Shown here piece after piece: positions 46,418 through 59,194 of a stretch of DNA of 64,000 nucleotides (the stretch's first letter is position 1; each line of letters opens with the position of its first letter). The DNA is from Corythucha ciliata (taxonomy: Eukaryota; Arthropoda; Insecta; Hemiptera; Tingidae). The stretch covers positions 13,826,001-13,890,000 of the forward strand of contig CM075941.1 in NCBI GenBank assembly GCA_038030265.1. Reading direction: 5' to 3'. Below the pieces are notes generated by a model. The model was not told the DNA's origin and did no database searches. It was given only the letters and a program-made list of their open reading frames with translations. The position numbers were made by a program, and so were the translations under genes.

Positions 46418-47033
46418 ATGAGGGGCCGCCAAGCAGGAATCTGGTGGAGGCCGGTGTTTCTCCTGACGGTCGCGTTCTGTGTCTGGGCGGTGACGACGAC
46501 AACAACGGTGAGTGGACGCGACATACCGCGAACGCTACGAAGCCTCTCGCCGGGGTTTTCCCGAGTCGTATGGTCCAAGGGTGGTTTTCGACGGTCCTCG
46601 CAGCAATTGCACGAGCCGTGCGCTCATATAGGCGATTCGACGAATAGCGTTTCGGCTCGAGCGATTCTCGCCAGTACCGTGTTCGAGGGGAAGGCGAGGT
46701 CGACGAGTTCGGCTCGCGAGCCCGGCGGTGTGTACGGCGTCACTTTTGTCGTACAGAAAGTGCACAAAGATAAAAACAGTTCGCCGTTGCGGCCTCGAAT
46801 GATCGTTCGCCTTCAATTTCGAGCTGGTAAAGAGCCGCCGGGCCTTTGCCGGCAGTCGTACAATTTTACAAGGCGCCCCGGTGATTTCATAAGAACTAAC
46901 ATTAAACGAGGCGGTAAATATTTAGTGTTTGTAATGGGTGTCGGACCGCATAATTTCACAGTTTTGGGCGAGCCCGTGTTCCGGAGTCGGAAGAATCTTA
47001 AGGCTGTACGGGACGTGCTGTGCAACAATTGTA
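46418..47033 (+). CDS. First coding exon of a secreted protein, probable vein/neuregulin-like EGFR ligand
   Basis: The ATG at 46,418 starts MRGRQAGIWWRPVFLLTVAF, a signal peptide that continues to about residue 33. About 205 codons are open up to a consensus donor (TGTA|GTAAGT). The latter part reads as one compact domain: SARAILASTVFEGKARS, YGVTFVVQKVHKD, RMIVRLQFRAG, a Cys-containing stretch, GKYLVFVMGVGPHNFTVLGE and KNLKAVRDVLCNNC. This order (beta-strands, 'vF.GKa', 'YlvF...hNFtvlG', 'n.kaVrdvlC') resembles the N-terminal domain of arthropod vein-type neuregulin-like ligands, and more loosely the NtA/TIMP-like OB fold. In vein an Ig and an EGF domain follow; neither is visible before 64,000, so the next intron is very long or the identity is wrong. 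Two N-glycosylation sequons (NFTR and NFTV) support secretion. An internal GTGAGT at 46,508 could be an alternative donor. Confidence 0.75.
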
Positions 47034-49560
47034 GTAAGTCAATAAGCTTCTTTTCTATTTCTACGCTCTATTTTAACAAAACCTTTTTTTAAAAAACTTT
47101 CCCTTACATGTCACGTTGTGTGTCCCAAGCAGGAACACTGGGGAGGGGGAGGGGTGAAGCTCCACACCAAGCATTTTGACCTTCAATCCAAGTTTTTCAC
47201 GAAAAACACCGCTCTTTTAAACCTCAAGCCCAACAAAATAGAAAAAAAAAAATCAGTTTTAACGAGTGTGAAAACGACGAACTTCTAAGTTCAAACCTTC
47301 GGGAGGGACGGTTTGCTACGAGCTCGAAATAGTACAGTTGCAGATATAAGCTATTTTTGGCCCCTATGATTGGGATCACCCCCATCTCTCTTTCGTTGGG
47401 GGAGAGAGAGTGAAAAAAAAAAAAAAAAATCTTAAAAATCTGGACCCTCTTCTGAAAAAAATAAAATAAAAATGATGAACTGCTCCCCTCTGCCCCAACC
47501 CCACTCCATTTGAGGCTTCGGCAACTTAACACCTTATAAATAAGATTTTTTAAAAAAGAAATAAGGTTAAAGGATCACTTTTGAGAAGAAATAAACATTT
47601 AAAGAAAAACCTCTGCGTATTTTTATAGACCTTTACCGAAGGATTTTTTTTTTATTTCTCCCCCCGCCCCCGACAATCATAAGTGGTTCATTTTATACAG
47701 AGAAAAAAAATGTGATATTCACCCCCCCCCCCCAACACTGGCAAATCACCACCCGCAGTTTTGTCCTGCCGGAGGAATAGTTGATCAATCATTGGACTCT
47801 TGGGTGATGAGGAGAGAGACAGAGACAGAATGAATGAGAAAGAAAGAGTGTGAGTAAAGAGTGAGTGAGTGTTCCAGGGGTCTCAGTTACATACAAATCG
47901 CTGTTGTCGCTTCAACGTTGTCAGCTCACAGCCAACGTTTATTTTATTTTTTTTTTTTTTTATAAACTCGCAACGTTTTATCCTATAGAAATGTAACAGA
48001 GAGAACAAGGATAGTTCTGACTTCCCCCCCCTTCGCGCACCAGTCATGACGAGATCTCAAAAACGATGACGTTGTCGGCCAAAAGTGTCTATTTGACTTT
48101 TTGGCAAGTTATAAAACGACCAAACAGAGGGGGATTTCATGGGACAAATTGCCAGTTTTTGAACATTAAAAAAAAACCACGGACAGTTTCCAGGCCAACT
48201 TGCACCAATTCTAAAAGAAGAGTGGTGAAAGTCAATTTCAGGGGTGTTAAATTGTCCACTTTAAATGGGGTTTTCAAAGAAAAATTTGACAAATTTGGCC
48301 TGGATTGTCCGGACGTTATCAATTTCGTCCATAGAGCTTTGACTATTCAGCCCAGGAAACCGAATATTGCGGCAAAACACGGATTTTCGACCATACAACT
48401 TATTTAATTGTGTTCTTCCCCCACACACAGCTGTATAGAGTCTGATTTTTAAGATCAAATACTGTCGTTGAGCCCGAAAAACAAAATTTATTGACAAAAC
48501 CCAAGGCTAGCTCGCAGAAAATTGTCAATCTGCCCAAATCAACAAATCTCGTGGACAGCGGTGACGCCATCAACAGCCCTACGCGGATCTTTGACCGCGG
48601 TGGCTGTAATCCGCAATTTACAGGTGTCCGAGGGACACACATTGAACCACGACTGGCTTAAATAGGAAAACATTGAAAAGATGTTCCAAAAAATATAGTG
48701 AAAATTGCCCACTTGATCCCGCACTACTATTCTTGCAAAATTGTCTAAAATTTAAATGTTGACTGAACTGCGTACCTATCTTGGGGTTTTACGGCCAGTG
48801 ATAATAAGAAAACACGAGCGTTGAAGAAGTTCTCGCCGAGATTCCAACGTTTTTGTCCAATTTTCAGGGAGCCACGAGAATTTTCCCGCGACTGCGGTGA
48901 CCCCGCAATCGACAGCCCCCGTGGAACTTCACCTCCCTATCCCTTCCCGCTCATTTCCACCAGTCGGTGGCCCTGAAATCGTTGGAGGCAGGTGGATCTC
49001 TCTGGAATTGGGCAAAACCTGTGAGGTTTCGAATCCAAACGTTGCGAAAGAGGCCGATCTCTCGGCCCCCCCCCCAACATGTTGCGTTTTTGCTGGTACC
49101 TACCAAATACTGCGTGCCCAATCGGCTACCGTCCAAAGAACTCATAAGCCGCGCTCGGGGCTTAAATCGAAACACTTTGAAAAATCCCCCCCCCCCCACA
49201 CACAAACGTCCATCTTTGACCCCATGGGGGGCGATTCTAGCAAAAATGGCTAAACTTTAAAATTAGATGCCAACCGCTAACTTTGGGATTTGTCCACACG
49301 AGGCGAATCGAAAATTCGGCAGACGTGATCCCCAGTTGTTGGAGGGGTTCCCCGGCCTGCAATTCTTTCTCAAGTTTTTGGCAATCCGCGAGGTCAAATT
49401 CTGCGAAATAGTAAATATTGTGGAATGAAAATTCGCGAATCCAAAATTTTTTGGTATTGATTATCGCGAAATTGCAAGCTTCGGGGCGGAACCCGGGCTT
49501 ATCCGCTGCCACGACCATATGGCCCGAGTCTGACAAATAGCCACACAAATGGAGCATTTT
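47034..49560. other. Presumed intron, no further exon seen
   Basis: Follows the donor at 47,034. It holds homopolymers (C11 at 47,723; C8-C10 at 49,063 and 49,188), a GA-rich stretch (47,810-47,870) and old, mostly unrecognisable repeats between 48,060 and 49,560. No Ig or EGF exon was found on +. Confidence 0.45.
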
Positions 49561-50270
49561 AGAATAGACGTTTTATTTTCTTTAAATTTTAGCTGTGGTA
49601 GAGCGTATTTTCTCTATTTTAACCGGGAGAATATATGCGCCTTATATCAATTTTTGCCACAGAGCAATTTTTTTAAAAATTTTAGCCGTGGTCTATGTAG
49701 CGCTTTATCATAATTTTAACAAGCGTTTTAATCAATTTTAGTCACAAATTAACGCAATTTCTCACTTCTATAGCCAAGAATTTGCGCTTTTTCCACGACT
49801 TTTTCTCATCCATAGCCGTAAAGTTCCCCTCCAGAAACCGCGAATTGAAATTTTTGGACTTTGGGTTTTTGTCGAGCTGTAATTTAGCGTTTTTCTCAAT
49901 CTATAAACTGTAAATTATTAGCAATGTTTCTTAATTTCAGCCGTGGATTTGCCCGAAGAAGAGCTTATTACCGTTTTTTAAAATGAATTTTAACCCATGC
50001 ACCTTAAATTAGCGATTTTTTCTCAAATTTGTTCTTGAAATTGCACCAAGAAATCCCGAATCAGTTTTTTCCCTCAATTTTCAGCCGTGAATTAGTGCTT
50101 TTGGGTAGTTTTGGCAACGAATTAGCGGGTTTGTATTTTCTATTCATGAATTAGCGCTGTTCTCATCTATAGTTATTCGATGTCCTCCAGAAACCTCGAA
50201 CCGATGATTCTCAGTTGTAGCTATTAATTAGTGCTTTTTCCAAGTTTTAAAGCGATTTATTGACATTTGG
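49560..50270. repeat. Family A ~30-bp degenerate tandem repeat
   Basis: AATTAGCGCTTTTTCTCAAT and TTTTAGCCGTGAATT variants. The marker monomer recurs as CCTCCAGAAACC near 49,830 and 50,188. Confidence 0.75.
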
Positions 50271-51978
50271 CCATGATAACCATTGGATTAGTGTTTTTTC
50301 TTTTCTTTAGGCCCGATATGTATCCCCCAGAATCCACAAATGGCGTCCTCGGTTTTATTTTCTCCCTTAATCCCAATTTTGCTATATTTAAGCTTAACAG
50401 GAGCCTCCTCATGAAGAGGGACCCAGTATACTACGTCTGCCCCCCTCACCACTATCTAATATGCACACTGCAGATTATTACTTATTTGACGGATTTTTTC
50501 AACGGGGTGGAATACATTTTGACGGATTTTCAACGGAATTTTAAGCTTGACTTGGCAGGAAAAGCGAAATGTCTGTTGGCAAAACTGTGACTTCAGCTAC
50601 CGCAAGCTTGCCTGCAGCAGAGATCCCACAAGCCGTGCGGTCTGGACGGCATTGCGTCCATTTTATCCGCGTAATTAGGGGCACGATTTGTGGTTTAGCC
50701 CTCATAGGCAAGAAATCCCACCCCCCTCTCTCACTGTTCCGTTTTTTCCCCCTTTGTTTTCTCCCGGGTCCTCGGCGGACTTAAATCGAATTATTTTTGG
50801 GTTTCTGTGGGTGGTTCGGATATAACAAAGCTTTCTCCCCCTCCCCTGCTTACCCCACACCTACACAACTTTGATTGAACCAATATTAGCGACTATATTG
50901 ATTTTTATTGTCTCCACTTTCAAGTAGGAGGTTTTTTTGTTATTGTTTTTTCATTCATAAAAGAAGACTCAAAGATTATTATGGCTACAGTGTGGGAGTT
51001 TTTTACGTCATACAAAAATCAATGAAAAATACGGGCGTTCCGCCAAAATCACCCAATTTTTTCCCCTCTCGCTCGTTCCCGTTAGCGTAAGAAGTAGAGC
51101 CCATAGGGCCCCGATACAGCCTCTAAGCCCGTGTTGAGGCCACCATTTTCGGGGAGAGGGGGCGGGGGTTTATAACGCGGAAATTCGCTCGTCATTTTCA
51201 CTCCATCAGGTAGGCTGCGAATCTTACCAAAATTAGAAACAGTTAAACGGAACGAGTGTATAGAGAACCTTCTCTGTGAAAGACTACTTTTTATGGTTTG
51301 TGTACGACGGTGATGAGGAGTCGGTCTGATGGTGAGGGGCGCGGGGTGGTTGGACGAGACGACAAGTCTCTCAAGCTCACCGCTCGATTGTTGGTATGTT
51401 TGAGAGTGTGTGAGTGTGTTTATATGGAGTATTAAAAGGCGATCTCCCGTTTCGCCAAAGGAGAGACTGCATAATCACAAATGGACAGCCTGCCTAGAAG
51501 AAGTGTACCTCTCCCTCCCCTCCTCTCACCCTGGTTCACAAACCCGCGAACCGGACTTCTTCTCTCTTGGGTTCTCTCGGTGCATATCAGGGATGCTTTC
51601 CCATGGGCACGCATATGGCAAACCGGGTACAACCACTACTTGGTTTGTTTTCAAATCCTCTCCAACCTCCCCTCCCCCCTCAACCGTTTGTTGCACTTTG
51701 AGCCTTTCTCCCTCTCCCCCCCCCCCCACACGCACCACCAATCAGAGGTGGACATACGGTCTTTTTAAAAACCTTTCTCTCAAGATTAAACTGAATTGAA
51801 GCAGTACCCAATGGAAAGGGGTGACCGGGGGCATTCGTATGGTAACATTTTTGCGAGATGCAAGCCATCCATAGCGTGGGCTGCCTGAAAAACCTGTGGC
51901 GTACCGTATACGGGATAACGTTTTCCCCGAGCGGGAGACACCTTAAATCACTGAGATTCTCGTCTTCCACTATAGTTT

Positions 51979-52012
<34 letters not shown>

Positions 52013-53735
52013 ACGTCCTTCGCCCATACTTCATCACATCCACGGGGGATATGGAACTAAAATGAATTTTTCATCGTCTGTAGAATAAAAAGAAGAAGAA
52101 AAGCCGATGCAAATTATACGGCGAGTTTTTCGCCGCATCGATATGAATTCCCCCCTTACGTATTCATTAGTTTCTCAAAATGTTTACACTGAATATAAAT
52201 CATCCAGTTGATCTCGCTTTGCATAGAATGGAGCTCTTCGATTCCTCTAGTTAGGATGTTTTCATTTTGCTAACCACCCACTCCGCATTCCTGAGACCTT
52301 CCTCCCCTCTTGCCTCGTCTACTTCTTCGTCCTTACAAAAGAGATTAATTTATACTTTCTCTAAAAGATCAAAAGAAACTGAAATAAAGAAAAAAAAAAC
52401 TCGAAAAAAAATTCTTTTACTCCGCCGAAACAAAAAAGAAAAAAAAAAAAAACGAAAGAAGAAGAGAGAAAAAAAAGCCCGTTCGTAAAGACTTGTTAAG
52501 TGAGTTTACAGGCTCTTCTGACCAGAACTTGAACGGGGTCACACAATGAGCTTTGAAATACAAATGAGCGATTACGGCATAAATTGACGGAGGAATCCCT
52601 GGAACGCAGGGTGAATAAGAATTAAAAAAAAATAATAATAAAAACAACAGAAAATCAACGTCACGTTCGTGGCCCCACTAATTATCCCCCTCGAATTGCT
52701 CGGAATTTAAAAAGAGGAAAACAAGCGTGTACACTCTGGAGGAGGAGGGGGGACTTGACTGGCGATCTCATTTCACTTTTCTCAACCAAAAAGAAAAAAA
52801 AAAAAGAAAAAAAGAAAGAAGAAAAAAAAAAAAAATAGTAAAATTTCGATTCCTGGATGATGGGGTAGGGTGGGGGGTGGAGTCATATTTTTAAATGACC
52901 GTATTAATCACCCACAAATATAGGCACAGAGATGACTAAAAACCACTTGTCAAAGGCGACAATAATGCGACACCGTTATCTCTGTTTCAGCGCCGCCGTT
53001 GTGGTAATAGTCCCCCCCCCCTTCCTCAAACCACAAACTGCCACCGCCTTATACCTTTGAGGAACGAAGGTTTAGATTTTTCTCACAAGAAAATCAAGCA
53101 ATGAGAGAGGTGCTGCGTGGAAGTGGGGGGGGGGATACTTCCGATTGTATTAAAAATGAAGTTGAAGCGTGTGATAGCGTTGAAACTGCCGTCCTTTTTG
53201 AGGCATCGCATCAACAAACCACATTTCCTTGTTTTATTAGATCATACAAATGATGGAGTACGATGGTCGTTGGATAGGAGGAGAAGGAGGAAGAGGATAA
53301 GTGCCACGACTTGTGGGATCGCGAGACGATCTCGCCGCTAGTTTTCTCAGGGTACACTTTATTTCCCCCTACAAAGTGTATCGTTAGTCAGGTGTAATGA
53401 GTATTGAGGGGGCAGGTGAGAGATATAGAGAGAAGAGTGTGTGAGAGATGGAGAGAGAATGAGGGCAAGGGTCAGATGAACTAGTTACGGAGACTTATTA
53501 AAGGCTTTCTGTACACAACATTTTATATAAATTCCTCCAATAATGAATGTCATTACTGGGACTTGATCTTATTTAGCACCAACCATTACACCCTTATATA
53601 ACGGTAATTAATCTTAAAATCGTTTAAATCCTCCTTCAACTCCCCCCCCCCCCAATGCCAGTTTCAGCTCAAAAGAGCACCAGGACCCCCTACATGGCGC
53701 ATTGGTCGACGGCGAATAGCTAAAAGGCCTGCGGG
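50271..53735. other. Presumed intron or spacer without a supported exon
   Basis: Unique-looking sequence with long A/T runs (51,976-52,000; 52,440-52,450; 52,796-52,835) and C runs. An acceptor-like TTTTTCTTTTCTTTAG at 50,310 opens a 92-codon frame, but the product has no recognisable domain and there is no donor. Confidence 0.4.
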
Positions 53736-55160
53736 TAGGGTTTCATGGGTTTTGCTCGCTCTAGAAAAGCAATTTCGCTCGCTAAGGGAAGCAATTTGCA
53801 GAATTGGCACACTGAAAAAACAATTTCGCTGAGTTTTCTCGCTAAAAAAGCAATTTCGTTCGCTAGGAAAGCAACTCATACGTCATCGCGGGTATTCCGC
53901 ACTGAAAAAACTATCTCGTGGGTTTCGCTCACTAAAGTAATTAACGCTATTTCGTTCATACCAAAAAAAGTTTATTTCGTGAGATTTGCCCATACTAAGA
54001 ATGAAATCCCAGAACTTTTGCTAATCAAACAGCCATTTCGAGGAGTTCTCTCCCTACAAAAAATAATTGGTGGGTTTTGCTAGAAAAAAAAATGAATTTT
54101 ACTCGCTGAAAAATCAATTTCACTTGACAGGAAAGCAATTTTGCGCGCCAAAAAAAGCAATTTCACAGGTTTCGGTCGTTTAAAACAAATTCAGCGGGTT
54201 CTACTCACTAAAAAGGACAATTTCGTGGGTTTTTCTCACTAGAAAAAGGAATTTTGATGATTTTCATCGCGATTAAAGACCCATTTCGATGGCCACAATC
54301 GCTAAAAAATAAATTTCGCTCGATAGTAAAGAAATTTCGTGCACTCAATAACCATTTCGTGGGGTTTGCTTGCTGAAACTTCAGTTTCACTCGCCAGGAA
54401 AGCAATTTTGTGGGCTAAAAAAACCGGCATTTCAAGGTTTCATTCGTTTAAAACTAATTTAGCTGGTTCTACTCACTAAATATAGAAAATTTCGCGGTTT
54501 CCGCTCGCTATAGAACAGCAATTTGCCTCTCTAGGAAAGTCATTCGCAGATTTTCCTTAGTAAAAAAGCCATTTCGGGGGGTTTCAGGGTTTTCTCACTA
54601 CAAAATCAATATCGGGGGTTTTGCTAGCTAAAAAATGGATTTCACTCGCTATGGAAAGCAACTTTGCACGCAGAAAAAAAAAAGTTTCGCGGGTTATGGT
54701 TGTTTAATACTTATTTAGCGGGTTCTACTCACTAAAAAGGCAATTTCGTGAATTTTGCTCGCTAAAAAACGTAATTTCGACGGTTTTGTTCGCTAAAAAA
54801 TTACTTCAGCTGTATAAAAGCATTTTTTTTTTTTTTTTTTAATTCAAAAAGGGCCTGTAACATTGGGTTTTCAGCAAGTTGAAACAAACGTATTAATTGA
54901 GTTTTTAGTGAGCCAAGTCAAGACCCGCAAATTTTGCGCAAATGACTCGTTGAAACCCAATTTCCGGGGGGCGGCGTCCCTGAAAACCCCAAATTTCGCT
55001 CTGCCGAGACCCGTTCAGAAGGTAGTTTCGAGGACTTGGCCAAATCAAAAATTAATTTCCCGAGGGCTGGCTCACCCAAAAAAGTAAATTTTTGGAGGTG
55101 GTTGCTGCGTCAAAAAACAAAATTGCGCGCTTTTGACTCAATCAAAATGCAATTTTGTGG
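53736..55160. repeat. Family E ~30-bp degenerate tandem repeat
   Basis: GCAATTTCGTGGGTTTTGCT followed by CGCTAAAAAA repeats at about 30 bp. A T20 run lies at about 54,821. Confidence 0.8.
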
Positions 55161-55239
55161 GGAATTCAGCTTGTGGGTGGGGGTGGGCCATCCCTACTAG
55201 GTACATCCCCTAAGTACCTAGTACCTGGGGGGGGAGGGG

Positions 55240-55830
55240 TCTAGGTTGCCTATCGGCAAGAAGGGGAAGCCCGATCGGTTCGAGTCTCATCCCAGGTCTG
55301 ACTCCCACATAGTGGTGAATCCCACGGCTAGCTCCCAGGCTGTCAGAATGATTGACCAAACAGGTTTGGATGCTGGAAAATCGGTCAAATTGTGTGGTGG
55401 CGCGTGGTGGTGAGAAGCGTTCAATATTGAGAATCCCATAAATTTCCGCGTCAAACCTTGTCACAATTTTAGGGCCATTTGGTCTCAAAGTTCGATTAGA
55501 GCCACGCTTTATGAGTTCTGGTGTATCTGCGGGGGGTAACCCCCCAGAGTCCGCTTATTCAAATATATTTATCGTTTTTCTAGTGTGGCATTACGTACGA
55601 GGGGGAATTTATTGAGTTCGAGACTCTTTCCAGGTCTCACTCCCAGAGCTATCAGAATGGTCGAAAAAATTGGTTGGGCTACCGAAAAAATTGGTCAAAT
55701 TGAGCGCTATGGCTTGGTGACGGTGGTGGTGGTGGTGGGAGGCGTTCAACCCGCGAACACCTCCGTCTGGTGGAAACTCCTTGATTTTTGTCAAACATTT
55801 TATAGGAGGCAATTTTCTCTCAGAATTGTA
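55240..55830. repeat. Diverged direct duplication of ~300 bp
   Basis: GTTCGAGTCTCATCCCAGGT near 55,278 and GTTCGAGACTCTTTCCAGGT near 55,615 start two blocks that share CAGAATGRTYGA, GGTCAAATTG and GGCGTTCAA in the same order. The start word resembles a pol III box B, so these may be SINE remnants. Confidence 0.5.
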
Positions 55831-58490
55831 TCGCGCTTTTTCTAGATGTTTACCGCTAAATAATCCACCGCAGAAGTGGACCAACTCACGGTTTACTGCT
55901 CCCCTTCCCCTTTCCTGGTGGTTCTCTGCAACTCAGCGTTTCCTTTGAGGGATGATTAGTGATTTCTGATTTCCCGCAGGGCGAGGGGTGTCGTCGCGTC
56001 ACTCTTCGCACCCGTTGGTGAGCTGGGGGAAATATGAATGTGCAGTGGAGGTGACTCCCTCCTATAGTGCATCCTCACTCGTCACCACGAACTGAATATA
56101 TAGATGGAAATCTGCACCTTTTGGGATCCAAATTTCGCCAAATTCTTGGTACTTGTAATTGTGGGAGGGGGGGTCCTGGTTTGAGCCACTCCGAATTATA
56201 GATTCTTCGGGTCTCCTGTCTTGAAAGCCACTTGTGAAATAGAGGGGATCTCGTCCAAAACTGCGTGGGCCGTGATACGAGCGCAAATTTATCAAAGTTG
56301 ACGCATCATTTAATTGCCTGTGCCTATACGTTGATTCATCCGATGAAGCGCTACAGTTAAGTTACATCACCTTGACACGTTGAAACGCGCATTCCTTCGA
56401 AATGATAACTTCCCGGGAGGACTTCGGAATTTAACTTTTAAACAAAATTAAAAGCTATTTTTTGTTTTGTTTTCGTTGAAATGTGTGTTATTTGGACCGA
56501 ACTGATTTATAACTTTTAAAGTCTCAAGCGGCTGTCTTGAAGGTTTAATTGAGAAGGAGTCCCTTTTTTTCTACTTCTTCCAGGGTCCCCCCCTCCCGTT
56601 CCTCATCTCTATGCGCATAACAGTCAGTTTGGCCGCCGGGGAAGACGAATGCTTTGCGTTTAATTAGTAGTAATAGAGAGAAGAGAAGTTGATGGGTGTG
56701 GAGGTTTGTGTGGGGTGCGTGTGACTTTCAGATTGTTATCAGAGTGGACACGAAAAGCATTTTATAAGGGTATAAGGCCCCACAAGGCGTCGCAGACCCC
56801 TCTCCGCCCCCTGTCACATTCAATGGGGGTTGTTGTTTTTCCCATAGAGACGATACTTTAACGTCTCTCTCTCCGCCCCTCCACATCACTGGAACCATCG
56901 TCACCCCTTGATTTCTCTTGACCAGTCTATTTACCCCCGACCCCTTCCTCGGAGATGCTAATCCATCTTAATTAGACGGCAATGGGAAGCGAAAGGAAAA
57001 TCTTCGGTTGGGGGGGGGGGGGCTAACCACTGAACCACCCCGGACATTTTAAGTCCAAACGAATTCATTTTCAAGTTGGGAGACTTGGTCCCGCGCCGCG
57101 CGTTTCTAATTTAATCACAGCAGGTAAACTGAACGCCCCAAAACGTGACGGAATTGAGCTAAATAGGACGGAGCCTGTACAAAAAAAAAGGGGTTGAAGA
57201 ATGAATCATCCCCATCGAGAAGTAGGTGAGAGCATGCCGGACAGAAATAATAATTTTTAGAATAAAGCGGTGAAGCAAACACCCCTTCCCCTTTTCTTGA
57301 AAACGGATGAGAATGAATGTCGAGGGTCATGAAACAGTGAAAACCACCGTAATACTAGGACGTTGTGCAAGAAAGAGCCCCCCCCCCTTTCCCAATACAC
57401 CACTGTAGTATTGGCCAAGCCCCTTTTTTTTTCGCACGTGCTGTGTTTCCTCGACTGAAAAATTCGCGATTTTACGAGTTTACTACTCGTATAAACGCCC
57501 CTATACTAACCACTGTGATGAGATCGTGTCAGTCTTATCTTTCGTACAGGAATAACCTCCCCCCACTCCCAACACTGGTCGACCGTTTCGTCATTTCCGA
57601 ATTGAGCGCAAAAAAAAAAAAAAAAAAAAAAATGCTCCGCAAATGGAGGACACGCCTTTTTTCCCCTTCCTCCGAATACCACACCTGTTGTCATTCCAAC
57701 GCGTGAAAGGAATTTCCAGTTCAAAAAGAAGGCAGGTGGCGACGTGGATTTAATCGGACAAAATGGCGTGAATTCGGGGTGTCCGTTGGTGGCGTGGGGG
57801 GAGGGGGAGGATCTACTTTCTTCGTTAATCAAAAAGCATACATTTTTATTGTGCGAGGGAGAGAGGGACTAGGGAACTCTCGCCCTAATGGGACAATAAT
57901 AAAGTTATAATATCGTCGGTGTTATTGCTGTTAAAATATTGAATCTTCGGTGGATCAGTTTCGAGTAAACAGACTACTTCTGAAAAGGTTTCCAAAATGG
58001 TGATAAACGTACGTTTGAAGGTGACGGAAAAGAAAGATTTATATCGAAAGACTGCTAACGCATCATGTTACCGAGGCAGATTAGTCTTTAATTCCTTCGC
58101 CCCCCCCTTACTCACAACAGCATCTAGAGCTCGCCTTCACACTAATTATCTTTAAAGCTGACTAATTTTCATGGATTCCGCCCCGTCTCGGGTGTATACT
58201 TGCCAAAGCCCCCGCCCCCACGGCTGTAAACCACTTACCCCATCACATTTTTCGAGTTTCAGTGAAAGATATTTTATTATGACACTATTTCTGGACCTTC
58301 TCCTTTACATAAAAGGGACATTTTTTTTTTCCTGGGGTAAAATTTGACATTCCTCGAATTTGAAGGAGCGGTGACATCGTTGTCGTTAATTTCTGACAAA
58401 TTGCTGGCATATAAGCGTCTATTTGACACTTTGTGGCGGGGTTAACAACAGCTTTTTCAGTAAAATAATCAGTTTATGGCGTTAAAATGT
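55831..58490. other. Spacer without a supported exon
   Basis: Unique-looking sequence with G13 (57,009), C10 (57,379) and A22 (57,610) runs. No splice-supported exon found. Confidence 0.4.
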
Positions 58491-59142
58491 CGCAGATTAT
58501 AGTGGCAGATCATTGGTGGCTAAAATTGAGAAAATTTCTCAATTCGCGGTATCCTTTGAAACTTCCAGGCAACGAAGATATTGAAGATAAGAAAGATCTC
58601 TCCCACTAATTTGTTTATTTGTGACTGCGGGACCAGGCAACAATAACTAATTCGCCGTTGAAACCCCTATCACGACTAAAATGCAGCAAAAACGCTAATG
58701 TGCAGCTTTTGAGACAAGTCCGCGGTTACAATTATATTCACACATTCATGGCTATGCAACGGGAAAAATCGCTAGTTCACGGCTAAAGCGGCGAAAGAGA
58801 GTTAAATTTGTGGGTAAAATTGAGCCCACACAGCTCTAATCTGCGGTTGATATCGAGAAAAATCGTGGGTATAAAATTCAGAAATCGCCATGGATACAAC
58901 TTGCGATCATTCGCAGGCAAAATCGAGTAAACGCCATAATCCATGGTTACAGGAAGTAAATTCGTTGCAAGTTGAGAAAATCCTCTCATTCACAGGTAAA
59001 ATGGTGGTAAAACGCTGAATGTGCGGCTAAAATTGAGAATGCGCCCTAATCCAGCGCTTAAATGGAGAAAAATCAATCATTTGCTATAGTAAAATTGAGA
59101 AAACGCCATTCCGCAGTTTTGGAAGGCAACTTCTTGGCTAAG

Positions 59143-59194
<52 letters not shown>

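Noticed and set aside
48066..48407. 113-codon + frame in the presumed vein-like intron
   Set aside because: No splice sites or domain; sequence looks like old repeat (GCCAGTTTTTGAACATT words).
50310..50590. Exon after the strong acceptor at 50,310
   Set aside because: The only long frame is chance-like, with no donor and no recognisable domain.
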